Below, one piece after another: positions 42,372 through 51,239 of a stretch of DNA of 64,000 nt. Origin of the DNA: Ornithinibacillus sp. 4-3. Its GTDB lineage: Bacteria > Bacillota > Bacilli > Bacillales > Amphibacillaceae. The notes under the pieces are model-generated. The model saw only the letters and a list, made by a program, of their open reading frames with translations. It ran no database searches and was not told the DNA's origin. Position 1 is the first letter of the stretch. Each line of letters begins with the position of its first letter. Where the stretch lies: the NCBI RefSeq assembly GCF_040958695.1, contig NZ_CP162599.1:1274001-1338000 (forward strand), given 5' to 3'. Both the position numbers and the translations under genes were made by a program.

Positions 42372-43727
42372 ATGATAACAAAAACATTGGTCAGAAATAT
42401 TCTAAATACAAAGATGGAAGATATTCCGGGAGAAGTACGTGATCATGGAGTAAAGAGCTTACTTAATTGGATGGGAGTCGCGATAGGAGCAGCTCATCAT
42501 CCATCCGTTGAAATGGTACTTTCATTAAAAGAAGAGCTAGAAGGGAGTAGTCAGGTATCCATTTTCGGTCGAAGTGAAAAGTGTGATCTCTTGCTAGGGG
42601 CGATGATTAACGGGATGACATCACATATTTTTGATTTTGATGATACTCATTTAGACACCATTCACCATCCAAGTGGTCCAGTTGCACCTGTTGTATTTTC
42701 ACTAGCAGAGAAACACCATATAAGCCCAGCTAAAATGCTTCACGCTTTTATTTTAGGCTGTGAGGCTGAACTTAGAATTAGTAATGCGGTGTATCCGAGT
42801 CATTATCAACTTGGTTGGCATATCACAAGTTCAACTGGTGTTTTTGGGGCAGCAATCGCAGCAGGTATTATGCTTGATTTAAAGGAAGAAGAGCTTCTGT
42901 ATGCGTTAGGTATTGCTGGCACTCAAGCATTTGGTTTAAGAGAAATGTTTGGAACAATGACGAAGCCATTTCATCCTGGTAAAGCAGCACAGAACGGTTT
43001 AATGGCTGCTTTATTAGCTAAAAAAGGCTTTACCAGCTCTAGACAAGTTTTAGAGGCTAAGCGAGGATTTGCAAATGTGTTAGCCCCTGAACATGATTTA
43101 GAGAAAGTCAATATCAATTGGGGCAAAGAATGGGAATTACTCAAGAACACCTTCAAACCATATGCTTGTGGGATTGTTTTACACCCTTCCATTGATGCTT
43201 GTATTAAATTAGGGAAGAAGGTTGAAGCAGAGGAGGTTGATTATATTGAGGTACATGTTAACCAATATGTGCTAGAACTGACTGGGAAGCCTAACCCACA
43301 GACAGGATTAGAAGGAAAGTTCAGCATTTACCATTCAGCAACAGTTGGGTTTTTAGAAGGTGCGGCAGGAGAGAAACAGTACTCAGATGAAATGGTAGCC
43401 TCACCTAGAATTATTGAATTTAGAAATAAAATTCGCCCAATTGTTATAGAAGAGATGAAAGAAGAAGAAGTGTATGCGAAATTAGTTAAGAAAAATGGAG
43501 AAACTATTGATATTAAAATTGAGAATGCGACAGGGAGCTATGAAAATCCACTGTCAATGGAGGCATTGGAAAGCAAATTTACTGTACTAACAGAACCAAT
43601 CATAGGCAAAGAAAAAACAATTAAATTAATTGATGCTTTAAAAAATCTTGAAGCTAGTGATAGTATTGCTGAAATATTAGAAAATGCGGTTTTAAAGCCA
43701 ACATGGACACAAGTAAAAGAAAAGTAA
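42372..43727 (+). CDS. MmgE/PrpD family protein (second copy)
   Basis: 451 residues, the same length as the upstream paralogue. It has INGMTSHIFDFDDTH (~82-96) and LREMFGTMTKPFHPGKAAQNGLMAALLAKKG (~190-220). The two copies have diverged clearly, so they may differ in substrate or act on successive steps. AGGAGAGATAG precedes ATG 42372, 45 bp after the first copy. The operon ends in degraded sequence with an SBP stub at 43819. Confidence 0.9.
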   Translation: MITKTLVRNILNTKMEDIPGEVRDHGVKSLLNWMGVAIGAAHHPSVEMVLSLKEELEGSSQVSIFGRSEKCDLLLGAMINGMTSHIFDFDDTHLDTIHHPSGPVAPVVFSLAEKHHISPAKMLHAFILGCEAELRISNAVYPSHYQLGWHITSSTGVFGAAIAAGIMLDLKEEELLYALGIAGTQAFGLREMFGTMTKPFHPGKAAQNGLMAALLAKKGFTSSRQVLEAKRGFANVLAPEHDLEKVNINWGKEWELLKNTFKPYACGIVLHPSIDACIKLGKKVEAEEVDYIEVHVNQYVLELTGKPNPQTGLEGKFSIYHSATVGFLEGAAGEKQYSDEMVASPRIIEFRNKIRPIVIEEMKEEEVYAKLVKKNGETIDIKIENATGSYENPLSMEALESKFTVLTEPIIGKEKTIKLIDALKNLEASDSIAEILENAVLKPTWTQVKEK

Positions 43728-43787
43728 GAGACACCATGATTTGATGGGAAAACTATCAAAAAATATGACAGACACTTGGATAATGCG

Positions 43788-43839
43788 TATCAAACAAGGG
43801 AAACTGGGAGGATTTAGATGTACAGGATAAAGGGATTTA
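43788..43839 (+). repeat. Duplicated SBP start region (stub)
   Basis: This ~50-bp stretch, including ACTGGGAGGATTTAG and ATGTACAGGATAAAGGGATT, is nearly identical to the start region of SBP 4 at 45108-45158. The frame ends after eleven codons. It is a leftover 5' end of an SBP gene or a partial duplication. Confidence 0.85.
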
Positions 43840-44025
43840 ATCCTTAAAATGAAGATGGCGTCGGTTATCAACCCAAGGGTTAGGTAATTTGTTTCATAGA
43901 GAAAATAGGCATATTCTCAGATTTTTAGTTCTTCAATACCTCCATTTCTTGCTTGATGTATGTATTCTTTTAAATAATCGACTGAAAATTCAACAGTTTC
44001 TACCATGTGGATATGATAAATCTGT
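43840..44025. other. Degraded sequence with an unidentified minus-strand C-terminal remnant
   Basis: On the minus strand, about 44010-43920, one frame reads HMVETVEFSVDYLKEYIHQA then RNGGIEELKI and a stop, like the C-terminal end of a deleted gene. I do not recognise the family. Confidence 0.3.
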
Positions 44026-44137
44026 ACTGGCCCCATAAAGTTAGACTAAGTATTTAAGCAGCTAATTGGCTGGTTTGTTTTCGGTATGCTACCGGATTCA
44101 TCTCAGTCAATTTTGCTTTGATTCGCTTATCTGGGTA
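44026..44137 (-). mobile_element. IS3-family (IS150-like) transposase 3'-end remnant, copy 2
   Basis: The minus strand reads YPDKRIKAKLTEMNPVAYRK then QTSQLAA and stop, the usual C-terminus of an IS3-family OrfB, followed by TTAGTCTAACTTTATGGGG typical of the terminal repeat. The rest of the element is absent. Copy 1 lies at 35627-35690 in the opposite orientation. Confidence 0.8.
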
Positions 44138-44174
44138 AGTCTTGAACAAAAAGAAGCATATCTAGGTAGACTTT

Positions 44175-44654
44175 TTACGCTTTAAGTGCAGATTCTATTT
44201 CTTTATGTATTTTTGCTGGATCTGTTTGAGGTGCAAATCGGTCAATAACTTCACCCTGTTTATTGATGAGGAACTTTGTAAAATTCCACTTAATTTGATT
44301 AGACATCAATCCCTTTGCATGCTCTGTTAAATAGATAAAGAGAGGATGCGCTTTTTCTCCTTTAACCTCTACCTTACTAAACATTTGGAAGGTAACACCA
44401 TAATTTTTTTGACAAAAAGATTGGATCTCATCATTCGTACCAGGATCTTGGTTTCCAAATTGATTACATGGAAAGCCGAGAATGTCAAAACCGTCATCTT
44501 TATAGGTATCATATAATTTTTGTAAACGATCAAATTGAGGTGTAAATCCACATTGGCTTGCAGTATTGACAATTAGCAGCACTTTCCCCTTGTAATCTGA
44601 AAGAAGTTTTTCCTTCCCATCAATTGTTTCAGCTGAATATTGATAAACGGTCAT
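44175..44654 (-). CDS. Glutathione peroxidase family thiol peroxidase (BsaA-like)
   Basis: 159 residues from ATG 44654, with AAAGGGAGG upstream. The active site is NTASQCGFTPQF (Cys35, not selenocysteine), followed by GFPCNQFGNQDPG (Gln and second Cys) and IKWNFTKFLIN (Trp/Asn). These are the classic GPx motifs. In bacilli these enzymes reduce organic hydroperoxides using thioredoxin or bacilliredoxin. The gene stands alone between mobile-element debris and SBP 4. The 44655-45137 gap shows no gene apart from the SBP 4 leader. Confidence 0.93.
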   Translation of the reverse strand: MTVYQYSAETIDGKEKLLSDYKGKVLLIVNTASQCGFTPQFDRLQKLYDTYKDDGFDILGFPCNQFGNQDPGTNDEIQSFCQKNYGVTFQMFSKVEVKGEKAHPLFIYLTEHAKGLMSNQIKWNFTKFLINKQGEVIDRFAPQTDPAKIHKEIESALKA

Positions 44655-45137
44655 AGTGACGCCTCCCTTTGTGAAAGGATAGCAAATTAGCATCCCAAAT
44701 TAAAGTTATTTCAACTATTTAATCATGACAATCTTAGGAGAGCCACGATGAGTTTGCAAAATCAATCGGTCTGATAACATAGTACAATTCGTCCATTATT
44801 TAATTTATAATTAAATTTCAATTCCCTTACTTCAGTTTATTCAGAATATTATTTGACCTAAAATTCTATATTTGCTATGTTATTGATAATGCTTAATATG
44901 AGCTACTAAATCTAAATTACAGAAAAATATGTAAAGCGAGTCCTAGATTCAAACCAGTTATATAGACAGAGCTGTTGTAAAAACTCGTGTCCTTGTAACT
45001 GTTTTTTTTTTATTTTATAAAAAGCTTGATGGATTAAGCATTTTAAAGGGAGGGAGCCACAGTTCAAAACATGAAAACCTTTTGTTAATGGCATGCAACT
45101 TATAGTGCATCAAACAAAGGTAACTGGGAGGATTTAG

Positions 45138-46715
45138 ATGTACAGGATAAAAGGATTAGGAATAATGTTTATTTTGTTTTCACTTATTGTCATCGTAGGA
45201 TGCAACGCAAAATCAGATACAGGTCAAGATCAGGATACTCAACCTCAAGGTGGGGAAATAAAAGTAGCATATCCTGCTCAACCCCCTGTGCTTGATCCAC
45301 ATGTTAGTAACGTTATAGCGACAACAGATATTATGTCCCATGTTTACGAAACATTGCTAACCGTCGATTCTAATTATAGTGTACAGCCCATGCTTGCTGA
45401 ATCATATGAACAGAGTGAAGATGGGCAAATGGTGACGTTTAAGCTTCGCGAAGGTGTATTGTTTCATAATGGTGAGGAAATGGTAGCGGATGATGTAGTC
45501 GCTTCCATGAAAAGATGGAAAGATAGTGTCGGAGCGAGAGGGCAATTTAATGAAGCAACATTCGAAGCGCAAGATGATTACACAGTTACTTTAACATTGC
45601 CAAAACCTATGTCAACGGTTTTTGTGACGATGTCTTATATAGGAGCAGGATTCCCAGCTATTATGCCAAAAGAGGTAATTGATCGCGCAAATGACACGGG
45701 TGTTGAAGAATATATTGGAACAGGTCCATATCAATTTGAAGAATGGCAACAAGATCAACAGGTTCATTTAACAAAATTTGAAGATTATCAATCTCGCGAG
45801 GAGCCCGCTAGTGGATTTGCTGGCGAAAAGGAAGCAGTAGTTGATGATTTGTTTTTTGTTTTCACACCAGATACTTCTACTCAAGTGGCTGGAATACAGT
45901 CTGGAGAATATGATATCGCGTTTGGTGTGCCTTATGATGTAGGGGATCAAATGCAAAATGAAGCCAATTTAGAAAACACTTCTTTTCCTAATGCTTATAT
46001 GGCAATCCACTTTAATAAGAGAAATGGACTGTTTACCGATGTCAAGGCGCGTCAAGCAATAGCAGCAGCTTTGGATATGGAGAGCATCATGATCGCACCT
46101 TTTGCGAATGATTCATATTATTCTTTAAGCCATAATCTGATGATGTCTCATCAGAAGGGACAATGGGATAGTGAGGTTGGTGAAGATCAATATAATGTGG
46201 TAGATATAGAAAAAGCAACACAATTATTAAATGAAGCAGGTTATAATGGTGAGGAAATCACATTTATTACAACGAGAGACTATGAAGAACAATATAATGC
46301 GGCTGTCGTCATACAAGAGCAGTTAGAACGTATTGGGATGAATATAAAACTAGAAATATATGATTGGCCTTCTTTATCAGCGAAACGTGAAGATGACACC
46401 GCTTATGATATGTTTATGATGGGGAATGTTCCTGTACCAGAGCCAACGTCAAATGTATATTTAATGAGCGATTATAGTGGATGGACAGATAGCCCTGAAC
46501 TTGATAATATTATTGAAGAATTTAGGGAGCAACCTTCTGTAGAGGAGGCCAAACCTGTTTATGACAAACTTCAAGAATGGTTTTGGGATTATATGCCAAT
46601 TGTAAAAGTTGGCGATTACGATAAAATTGTAACACTACAAAACACTATCGAAAATTTCAAAGAACAAAATGAAAACCATCGTCTTATCCTTTGGAACGTT
46701 TCAAATAATAAATAA
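45138..46715 (+). CDS. Family-5 lipoprotein solute-binding protein (SBP 4 of 6)
   Basis: 525 residues. Lipobox VGC, Cys22, then a short Gln/Asp linker. The domain runs PVLDPHVSNVIATTDIMSHVYETLL, FKLREGVLFHNGEEMVADDVVASMKRW, EYIGTGPYQFEEWQ, FAGEKEAVVDDLFFVFTPDTST, and ends HRLILWNVSNNK. A good GGGAGGATTTAG site precedes ATG 45138. It has no adjacent enzyme on its own strand; it follows the MmgE/PrpD operon after 1.4 kb of debris, and a second copy of its start lies right after that operon, so it may once have been the operon's last gene. Confidence 0.9.
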   Translation: MYRIKGLGIMFILFSLIVIVGCNAKSDTGQDQDTQPQGGEIKVAYPAQPPVLDPHVSNVIATTDIMSHVYETLLTVDSNYSVQPMLAESYEQSEDGQMVTFKLREGVLFHNGEEMVADDVVASMKRWKDSVGARGQFNEATFEAQDDYTVTLTLPKPMSTVFVTMSYIGAGFPAIMPKEVIDRANDTGVEEYIGTGPYQFEEWQQDQQVHLTKFEDYQSREEPASGFAGEKEAVVDDLFFVFTPDTSTQVAGIQSGEYDIAFGVPYDVGDQMQNEANLENTSFPNAYMAIHFNKRNGLFTDVKARQAIAAALDMESIMIAPFANDSYYSLSHNLMMSHQKGQWDSEVGEDQYNVVDIEKATQLLNEAGYNGEEITFITTRDYEEQYNAAVVIQEQLERIGMNIKLEIYDWPSLSAKREDDTAYDMFMMGNVPVPEPTSNVYLMSDYSGWTDSPELDNIIEEFREQPSVEEAKPVYDKLQEWFWDYMPIVKVGDYDKIVTLQNTIENFKEQNENHRLILWNVSNNK

Positions 46716-46728
46716 TACAAGCATGAAC

Positions 46729-46754
46729 AAAGACGGTCTTAATGGCCGTCTTTT
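46729..46754 (+). terminator. Terminator after SBP 4
   Basis: AAAGACGGTC pairs with GCCGTCTTTT around a 6-base loop. The following gap (46755-46934) has a few coding traces (for example LAQRTAIWYEGPVGDQVKS and stop) that I cannot assign. Confidence 0.7.
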
Positions 46755-46934
46755 ATATTTGCGCCAGGGCATGATGATACACATCAATCAATAACTAGAG
46801 AAGCACAAGTTATTTATCACGTGGTAAAAGCTGAAGGAAGTGCATAGCAAAATCTTGGCTCAACGAACAGCAATCTGGTATGAAGGTCCTGTAGGCGATC
46901 AAGTCAAAAGTTAGAACAGTTTTTCTTCAATAAT

Positions 46935-46977
46935 AAAAAAAAGTAGCACAAAACTATGCCCTTAGTTTTGCGCTACT
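46935..46977 (-). terminator. Rho-independent terminator after the first M20 gene
   Basis: On the minus strand AGTAGCGCAAAACT pairs with AGTTTTGTGCTACT, followed by a run of T. Confidence 0.88.
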
Positions 46978-47081
46978 AATGTTAGTGTGTATAGAGATAA
47001 AACAACTACTTACACATTTTAGTTTACACTTCCATCTGAACTAACTAGATTCTACAGCTATGATTAATCCACCAATCTTTA

Positions 47082-48518
47082 CTATTTTAAGATAGTTGGT
47101 TGAACATTAGCTGGAATCGGGCAAGTATATGGATGAGCAGCTTTGAATGCTTCAAATTCTTCTCTTACTTTTTCGTAGTCTTCTTTATTATTAAATAAGT
47201 GTATTGCTGCTTTAGACATAGCTTCCGCAACTCTTAACATGCCATTATAGGCAATACTGCTTTTTCCTTGCGCCGTCATTTGCCAGGTGTGAGCAGGCGT
47301 TCCTATCGCACATGTTGCTGTAGCCACTTGAGCGGTTGGTACGACCCAACTGACATCTGCCACATCTGTAGATCCAGCCATAGATCTATCTGCTGGTGTA
47401 TAAGGAGAAATTAAATCGGATACATATTTTCCTTCAAATTCACTTCCATCACCATTGTATCCATAATCTGTCATTGTTGTTAAGTAACCCTCTTGCTCAT
47501 TTTCTGTTAATGATTCCCAAATACCCTTGGCAAATGCATTTTCTTCTGGAGTGGGTTCTTGCAGACTTGAATCTTTTAAACTATCATATAATATTTCTTC
47601 CAGCTTTCGATTCGGTATATAATTAGAACAGGCCTTGTCAAAACGCATCGTCATTTTTGTTTCCGTCATTAAAGCTGCACCTTCTGCAATTTTAATTACT
47701 CGTTTAAATATATCATCGACTTGATGAACTTCAGGTGCGCGAAGTAAATATAATACCTCTGCATTTGCTTGAACAACATTAGGAGAGATACCGCCAGTAT
47801 TTGTCACTGCATAATGCATACGTGCTTCAGGTACAACATGTTCACGCAAATAGTTAACCCCTGAATTCATTAGCTCTACTGCATCTAACGCACTGCGTCC
47901 AAGATGTGGAGATCCTGCGGCATGTGACGACACCCCTTCAAATTGGAAATAGACTTGATAATTAGCTAAACTTGACACGCTCATAATTCCATTCATATCT
48001 GCAGGATGCCATGTTAAGGCAATATCAACCTCGTCAAAAACTCCTTCTCTTACCATATAAGTCTTTCCTGATCCACCTTCTTCAGCAGGACAACCAAAGA
48101 ATTTAACCGTTCCAGGCAAATTATTTTCTTCTAAATAATTTTTGGTTGCACATGCTGCTGCAAATGCACCAACACCTAATAGGTTATGACCACAACCATG
48201 ACCATTCGCATTCCCATTTGGTTTTGGGCTTGTTTCATTTGGAACCTGACCTAAACCAGATAGTGCATCATATTCTCCTAAAAATCCAATGACAGGACTA
48301 CCACTTCCATAGGTTGCAACAAAGGCTGTTTCAATATTTGCAACACCCCGTTCCACTTCAAATCCTGCTTTTTCACATTCTAAAGCTAAAAATTCTGCTG
48401 ATTTATATTCTGCAAATCTTAATTCTGGATGATCGAAAACATAATCACTCATTTTTGTGAATGCATCGTAATTATTTGCTAAATACTCTTTTACTTGGTC
48501 TGCTGCATTTACTCCCAT
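47082..48518 (-). CDS. M20 family amidohydrolase, AbgB-like (copy 1)
   Basis: 478 residues from ATG 48518 (AAGGAG ten bases upstream). Metal-site features are NGHGCGHNLLG (~110-120), GCPAEEGGSGKTY (catalytic/metal Glu), LTWHPAD, and later GTPAHTWQMTAQGKSS. The long insertion domain and the sequence match AbgB (subunit B of p-aminobenzoyl-glutamate hydrolase) and related amidohydrolases. Reaction: hydrolysis of an N-acyl amino acid or peptide-like amide in the cytoplasm. It follows SBP 5 after 53 bp. The tandem copy at 51240-52682 is very similar. Confidence 0.9.
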   Translation of the reverse strand: MGVNAADQVKEYLANNYDAFTKMSDYVFDHPELRFAEYKSAEFLALECEKAGFEVERGVANIETAFVATYGSGSPVIGFLGEYDALSGLGQVPNETSPKPNGNANGHGCGHNLLGVGAFAAACATKNYLEENNLPGTVKFFGCPAEEGGSGKTYMVREGVFDEVDIALTWHPADMNGIMSVSSLANYQVYFQFEGVSSHAAGSPHLGRSALDAVELMNSGVNYLREHVVPEARMHYAVTNTGGISPNVVQANAEVLYLLRAPEVHQVDDIFKRVIKIAEGAALMTETKMTMRFDKACSNYIPNRKLEEILYDSLKDSSLQEPTPEENAFAKGIWESLTENEQEGYLTTMTDYGYNGDGSEFEGKYVSDLISPYTPADRSMAGSTDVADVSWVVPTAQVATATCAIGTPAHTWQMTAQGKSSIAYNGMLRVAEAMSKAAIHLFNNKEDYEKVREEFEAFKAAHPYTCPIPANVQPTILK

Positions 48519-48571
48519 TGATGAAACACTCCTTAGCTGTATATACAATTAAATATTTCATTTAAAGACTT

Positions 48572-50143
48572 TTATTCAGAAACTGTCACATTCCAGAAAA
48601 TCGGGCCTGAAGTTGTCTCAATACCTTGTACCTTTGAACTACTTCCGTATAAAGTACTGTTACCGCCTAACTGAACAGCAGGTAGAAGTTCTTCCCAAAC
48701 ATAGAGCTGTAAATCATCCCATAAATCATGAGCTTCTTCTATTGTTGGTGCTGTTTCAATGGCTTTCATTGCTTCACCAACGAAATCATCATTTACTCCA
48801 CCTGCCCAAGAAGAACTTAATACAAGAAGCTGTGGTGGCGTGCTAACAGTTGTAGAAGACGTAATAAATCCATCCCATTCACTTAGCTTATTATCACGTA
48901 GATCAAGCATGGTTGGCCAGTCATAGACCTCTAGTTTTACATTCATTCCAAGCTGCTTCAATTGTTCTTGAATAACGACCCCTATATTATAAAGATAGAA
49001 ATAGTCACGTGTTGTAATGATTGTAAATTCTTCACCATCATACTCACTTTCTTCTAACAATTGTTTTGCTTTTTCCATGTCATTCTGATTGTAATACTCG
49101 CTTCCAGCTGTGCTTGCCCAATTGGCTATATGAACATCCATATACCCTGAGTCCAACCAATAGAAATCCTCGTTAGGATAACCAGCCATCATAATCGTTT
49201 CTGCATCTAGAGCCGTATTAATAGCTTGACGTAATTTAAAATCAGATGCTGGACCCTCCACATTGTTTAAACCTAATAGATTATTGGCTTCTGGTTCAAG
49301 GATTGTTTCGAGATTTGGGTCATTTTGTAATTGTTCATAGTTATCTAAAGGCACACCATAAACAAAGTCATATTCACCCGTTTGTAATCCAGTTAATCGT
49401 GTAGAAGGGTCAGTTACGATATGAAAATAGATCTCATCTACTAATGCTTCTCTTTTTCCAGCCAAGCCATCTGGTTCCATATCGAGAGGCTGATAATCTT
49501 CATATTTTTCAAATTTAATATAGTTATCTTGTTGCCATTCTACAAATTTATATGGACCTGTCCCAATATATTCTGTGACACCTTCAGCTGGAGCAGAATC
49601 GACAATCTCTTTTGGCATAATTGCTGCTCCTTGTTTAGATGTGGCAATGGTGTCTAAAACAAGAGCAGAAGGGGACTGTAATTCTAGTACAACGGTATAG
49701 TCATCTTCAGCCGTCCATGTTGCACCATTAAAGATATTTCCTGTTATTGATGATTTTTCCAACCAACGTTCCATAGAAGCAATAACATCTTCAGCAATCA
49801 TTTCTTCTCCATTATGAAATAGGATGCCTTGTCTTAAATGGAATGTAAATGTTTGATTGTCCTCGGTTTCAATGGATTCAGCCAACATTGGTACTGGACT
49901 AAATTCAGAGTCGGTTGTCACAAGACTTTCAAAGATAAGTCTAGATGTATCACGAGCATTTGTTGCCGTGCTTGTTGGTTGATCAAGTGAAGGTGGGGAA
50001 GCATCAACGGCAATGTTTAATGTTCCGCCAGCCTCTTGTTCGTTGTTCGTATTATTATCGGATGTATCTGAACTACATGCGACAGCAAATAATAAAGAAA
50101 CGAACATTATCATAAATAGCCCTTTTCGTATATTTAACCCCAT
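48572..50143 (-). CDS. Family-5 lipoprotein solute-binding protein (SBP 5 of 6)
   Basis: 523 residues. Lipobox AVAC, Cys23. The domain runs PSLDQPTSTATNARDTSRLIFESLVT, FHLRQGILFHNGEEMIAEDVIASMERW, EYIGTGPYKFVEWQ, FVYGVPLDNYEQLQNDPN, and ends SGPIFWNVTVSE. It is very similar to SBP 6, and each is followed by an AbgB-like gene, so the two pairs are a tandem duplication. AAGGAGAG precedes ATG 50143. It probably delivers the amide substrate of the M20 enzyme. Confidence 0.92.
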   Translation of the reverse strand: MGLNIRKGLFMIMFVSLLFAVACSSDTSDNNTNNEQEAGGTLNIAVDASPPSLDQPTSTATNARDTSRLIFESLVTTDSEFSPVPMLAESIETEDNQTFTFHLRQGILFHNGEEMIAEDVIASMERWLEKSSITGNIFNGATWTAEDDYTVVLELQSPSALVLDTIATSKQGAAIMPKEIVDSAPAEGVTEYIGTGPYKFVEWQQDNYIKFEKYEDYQPLDMEPDGLAGKREALVDEIYFHIVTDPSTRLTGLQTGEYDFVYGVPLDNYEQLQNDPNLETILEPEANNLLGLNNVEGPASDFKLRQAINTALDAETIMMAGYPNEDFYWLDSGYMDVHIANWASTAGSEYYNQNDMEKAKQLLEESEYDGEEFTIITTRDYFYLYNIGVVIQEQLKQLGMNVKLEVYDWPTMLDLRDNKLSEWDGFITSSTTVSTPPQLLVLSSSWAGGVNDDFVGEAMKAIETAPTIEEAHDLWDDLQLYVWEELLPAVQLGGNSTLYGSSSKVQGIETTSGPIFWNVTVSE

Positions 50144-50270
50144 TATTTTTCTCTCCTTAGTAAGTTATAATTTTAAAAATGTTTCCATAATCATTTCCGA
50201 AATATTACATACGAGAGACGATGGTTATTAACACATAATTTTTTTAGCGGTCTTTTGTAAAATGCATGTT

Positions 50271-50307
50271 GAGAAAATATCGTTTTAAAAAAACGATAAT
50301 ATTTTTC
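50271..50307. promoter_or_regulatory. Palindrome upstream of SBP 5, possible operator
   Basis: AATATCGTTTT and AAAACGATAATATT are complementary around three bases. It lies about 130 bp upstream of the SBP 5 start, where a regulator site or attenuator might be expected. Confidence 0.4.
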
Positions 50308-50399
50308 CTATAAGCATAAGGGAATAAAAATACTTTCAATTTGATGATAATCAAGTATGACTTAAAATTTTTCCTTAAAGTCATATATACATTCAAAAA

Positions 50400-50535
50400 A
50401 GGAGGACAAAAAGACCCAAGTCACCTAAATTGTGACGTCCCGGGATTGTGCAGGATGTGCTGATTACTGTAAAGCGCACAAAATATGTACGTAAGCAATT
50501 TCAGCACTAACGAAGAAATTCGATGTGTCTTTTTT
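50400..50535. repeat. Dispersed repeat fragment
   Basis: The stretch with GTGACGTCCCGGGATTGTGC and GGATGTGCTGATTACTGTAA shares words with 58385-58420 (GGATGTGCTGATT) and with the 62275-62575 repeat (GACGTCACG, CCTGTACGTC). It looks like a degraded copy of an intergenic repeat family. The rest of the 50144-51144 gap shows no convincing gene apart from a 34-residue frame at 50970-51074. Confidence 0.45.
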
Positions 50536-50969
50536 TACGCTGTTTTTTGAATAACCTTTATGAGTTATTCATTTATTAAAACAAAACTTCTTTATTCAAC
50601 CTCTATAATGAACTTGACCATCTGATCTCAGTGCATTATTTAAGTGTCACACTTGTCTCTGATGTATATCTCGGATTGTAAAAGACCAGTCTGGTTTTTT
50701 AAAACTATGGTGTGTATTTTTAACCAGATCTTTAAGTAGATTAGATTATCATACCCCCATTCTTTTTCTACAGTACATTTTCGTGCTAATGTCCCAAGCA
50801 TGTAGCAAGTTCAATTTTTTACACAATTAATATACTAAACTTCATAAATTTGCATGTCAAATTAGCAATTCAGTGAAAGTGGTGCCAATTTCCTAATGCT
50901 TTCATATAAATAGAGAAGAAAAAAATTTAAAACGCTACAAATTTTAAATAGAAGAGGGGGGAAGGAAGG

Positions 50970-51074
50970 GTGATTCCTATTGTTTTGGCTTACATAAGTT
51001 TCTTTCAACTAACTAGATTAGGTAATGGAATTTATGAGATTATCAAACCTTTGAATGAAGACCTACAACGCTAA
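50970..51074 (+). CDS. Doubtful short frame, 34 residues
   Basis: GTG at 50970 after GAAGGAAGG encodes VIPIVLAYISFFQLTRLGNG then IYEIIKPLNEDLQR. A ribosome site and plausible composition are all that support it. It may be a remnant of a deleted gene. Confidence 0.25.
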   Translation: MIPIVLAYISFFQLTRLGNGIYEIIKPLNEDLQR

Positions 51075-51144
51075 AAAACAAGAGATTTTTTCCATAAAAT
51101 ACCGCTTGATCGCATAGTAAGATTTTGAAGGAAGTATATATTTT

Positions 51145-51189
51145 AAAAAGATAGAGATAGGAAATTATATAAATTCCCCATCTCTATCT
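51145..51189 (-). terminator. Rho-independent terminator after the second M20 gene
   Basis: AGATAGAGAT and ATCTCTATCT pair (with an inner AATT stem) and a T run follows on the minus strand, 50 bp after the stop. Confidence 0.88.
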
Positions 51190-51239
51190 ATTTATAATTA
51201 GATTCTATATGATTAGTCTAATCTACCCTCTAGCTAGAT

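Noticed and set aside
46780..46920. Coding traces (REAQVIYHVVKAEGS, LAQRTAIWYEGPVGDQVKS)
   Set aside because: They look like fragments of a deleted gene but match no family I can name.
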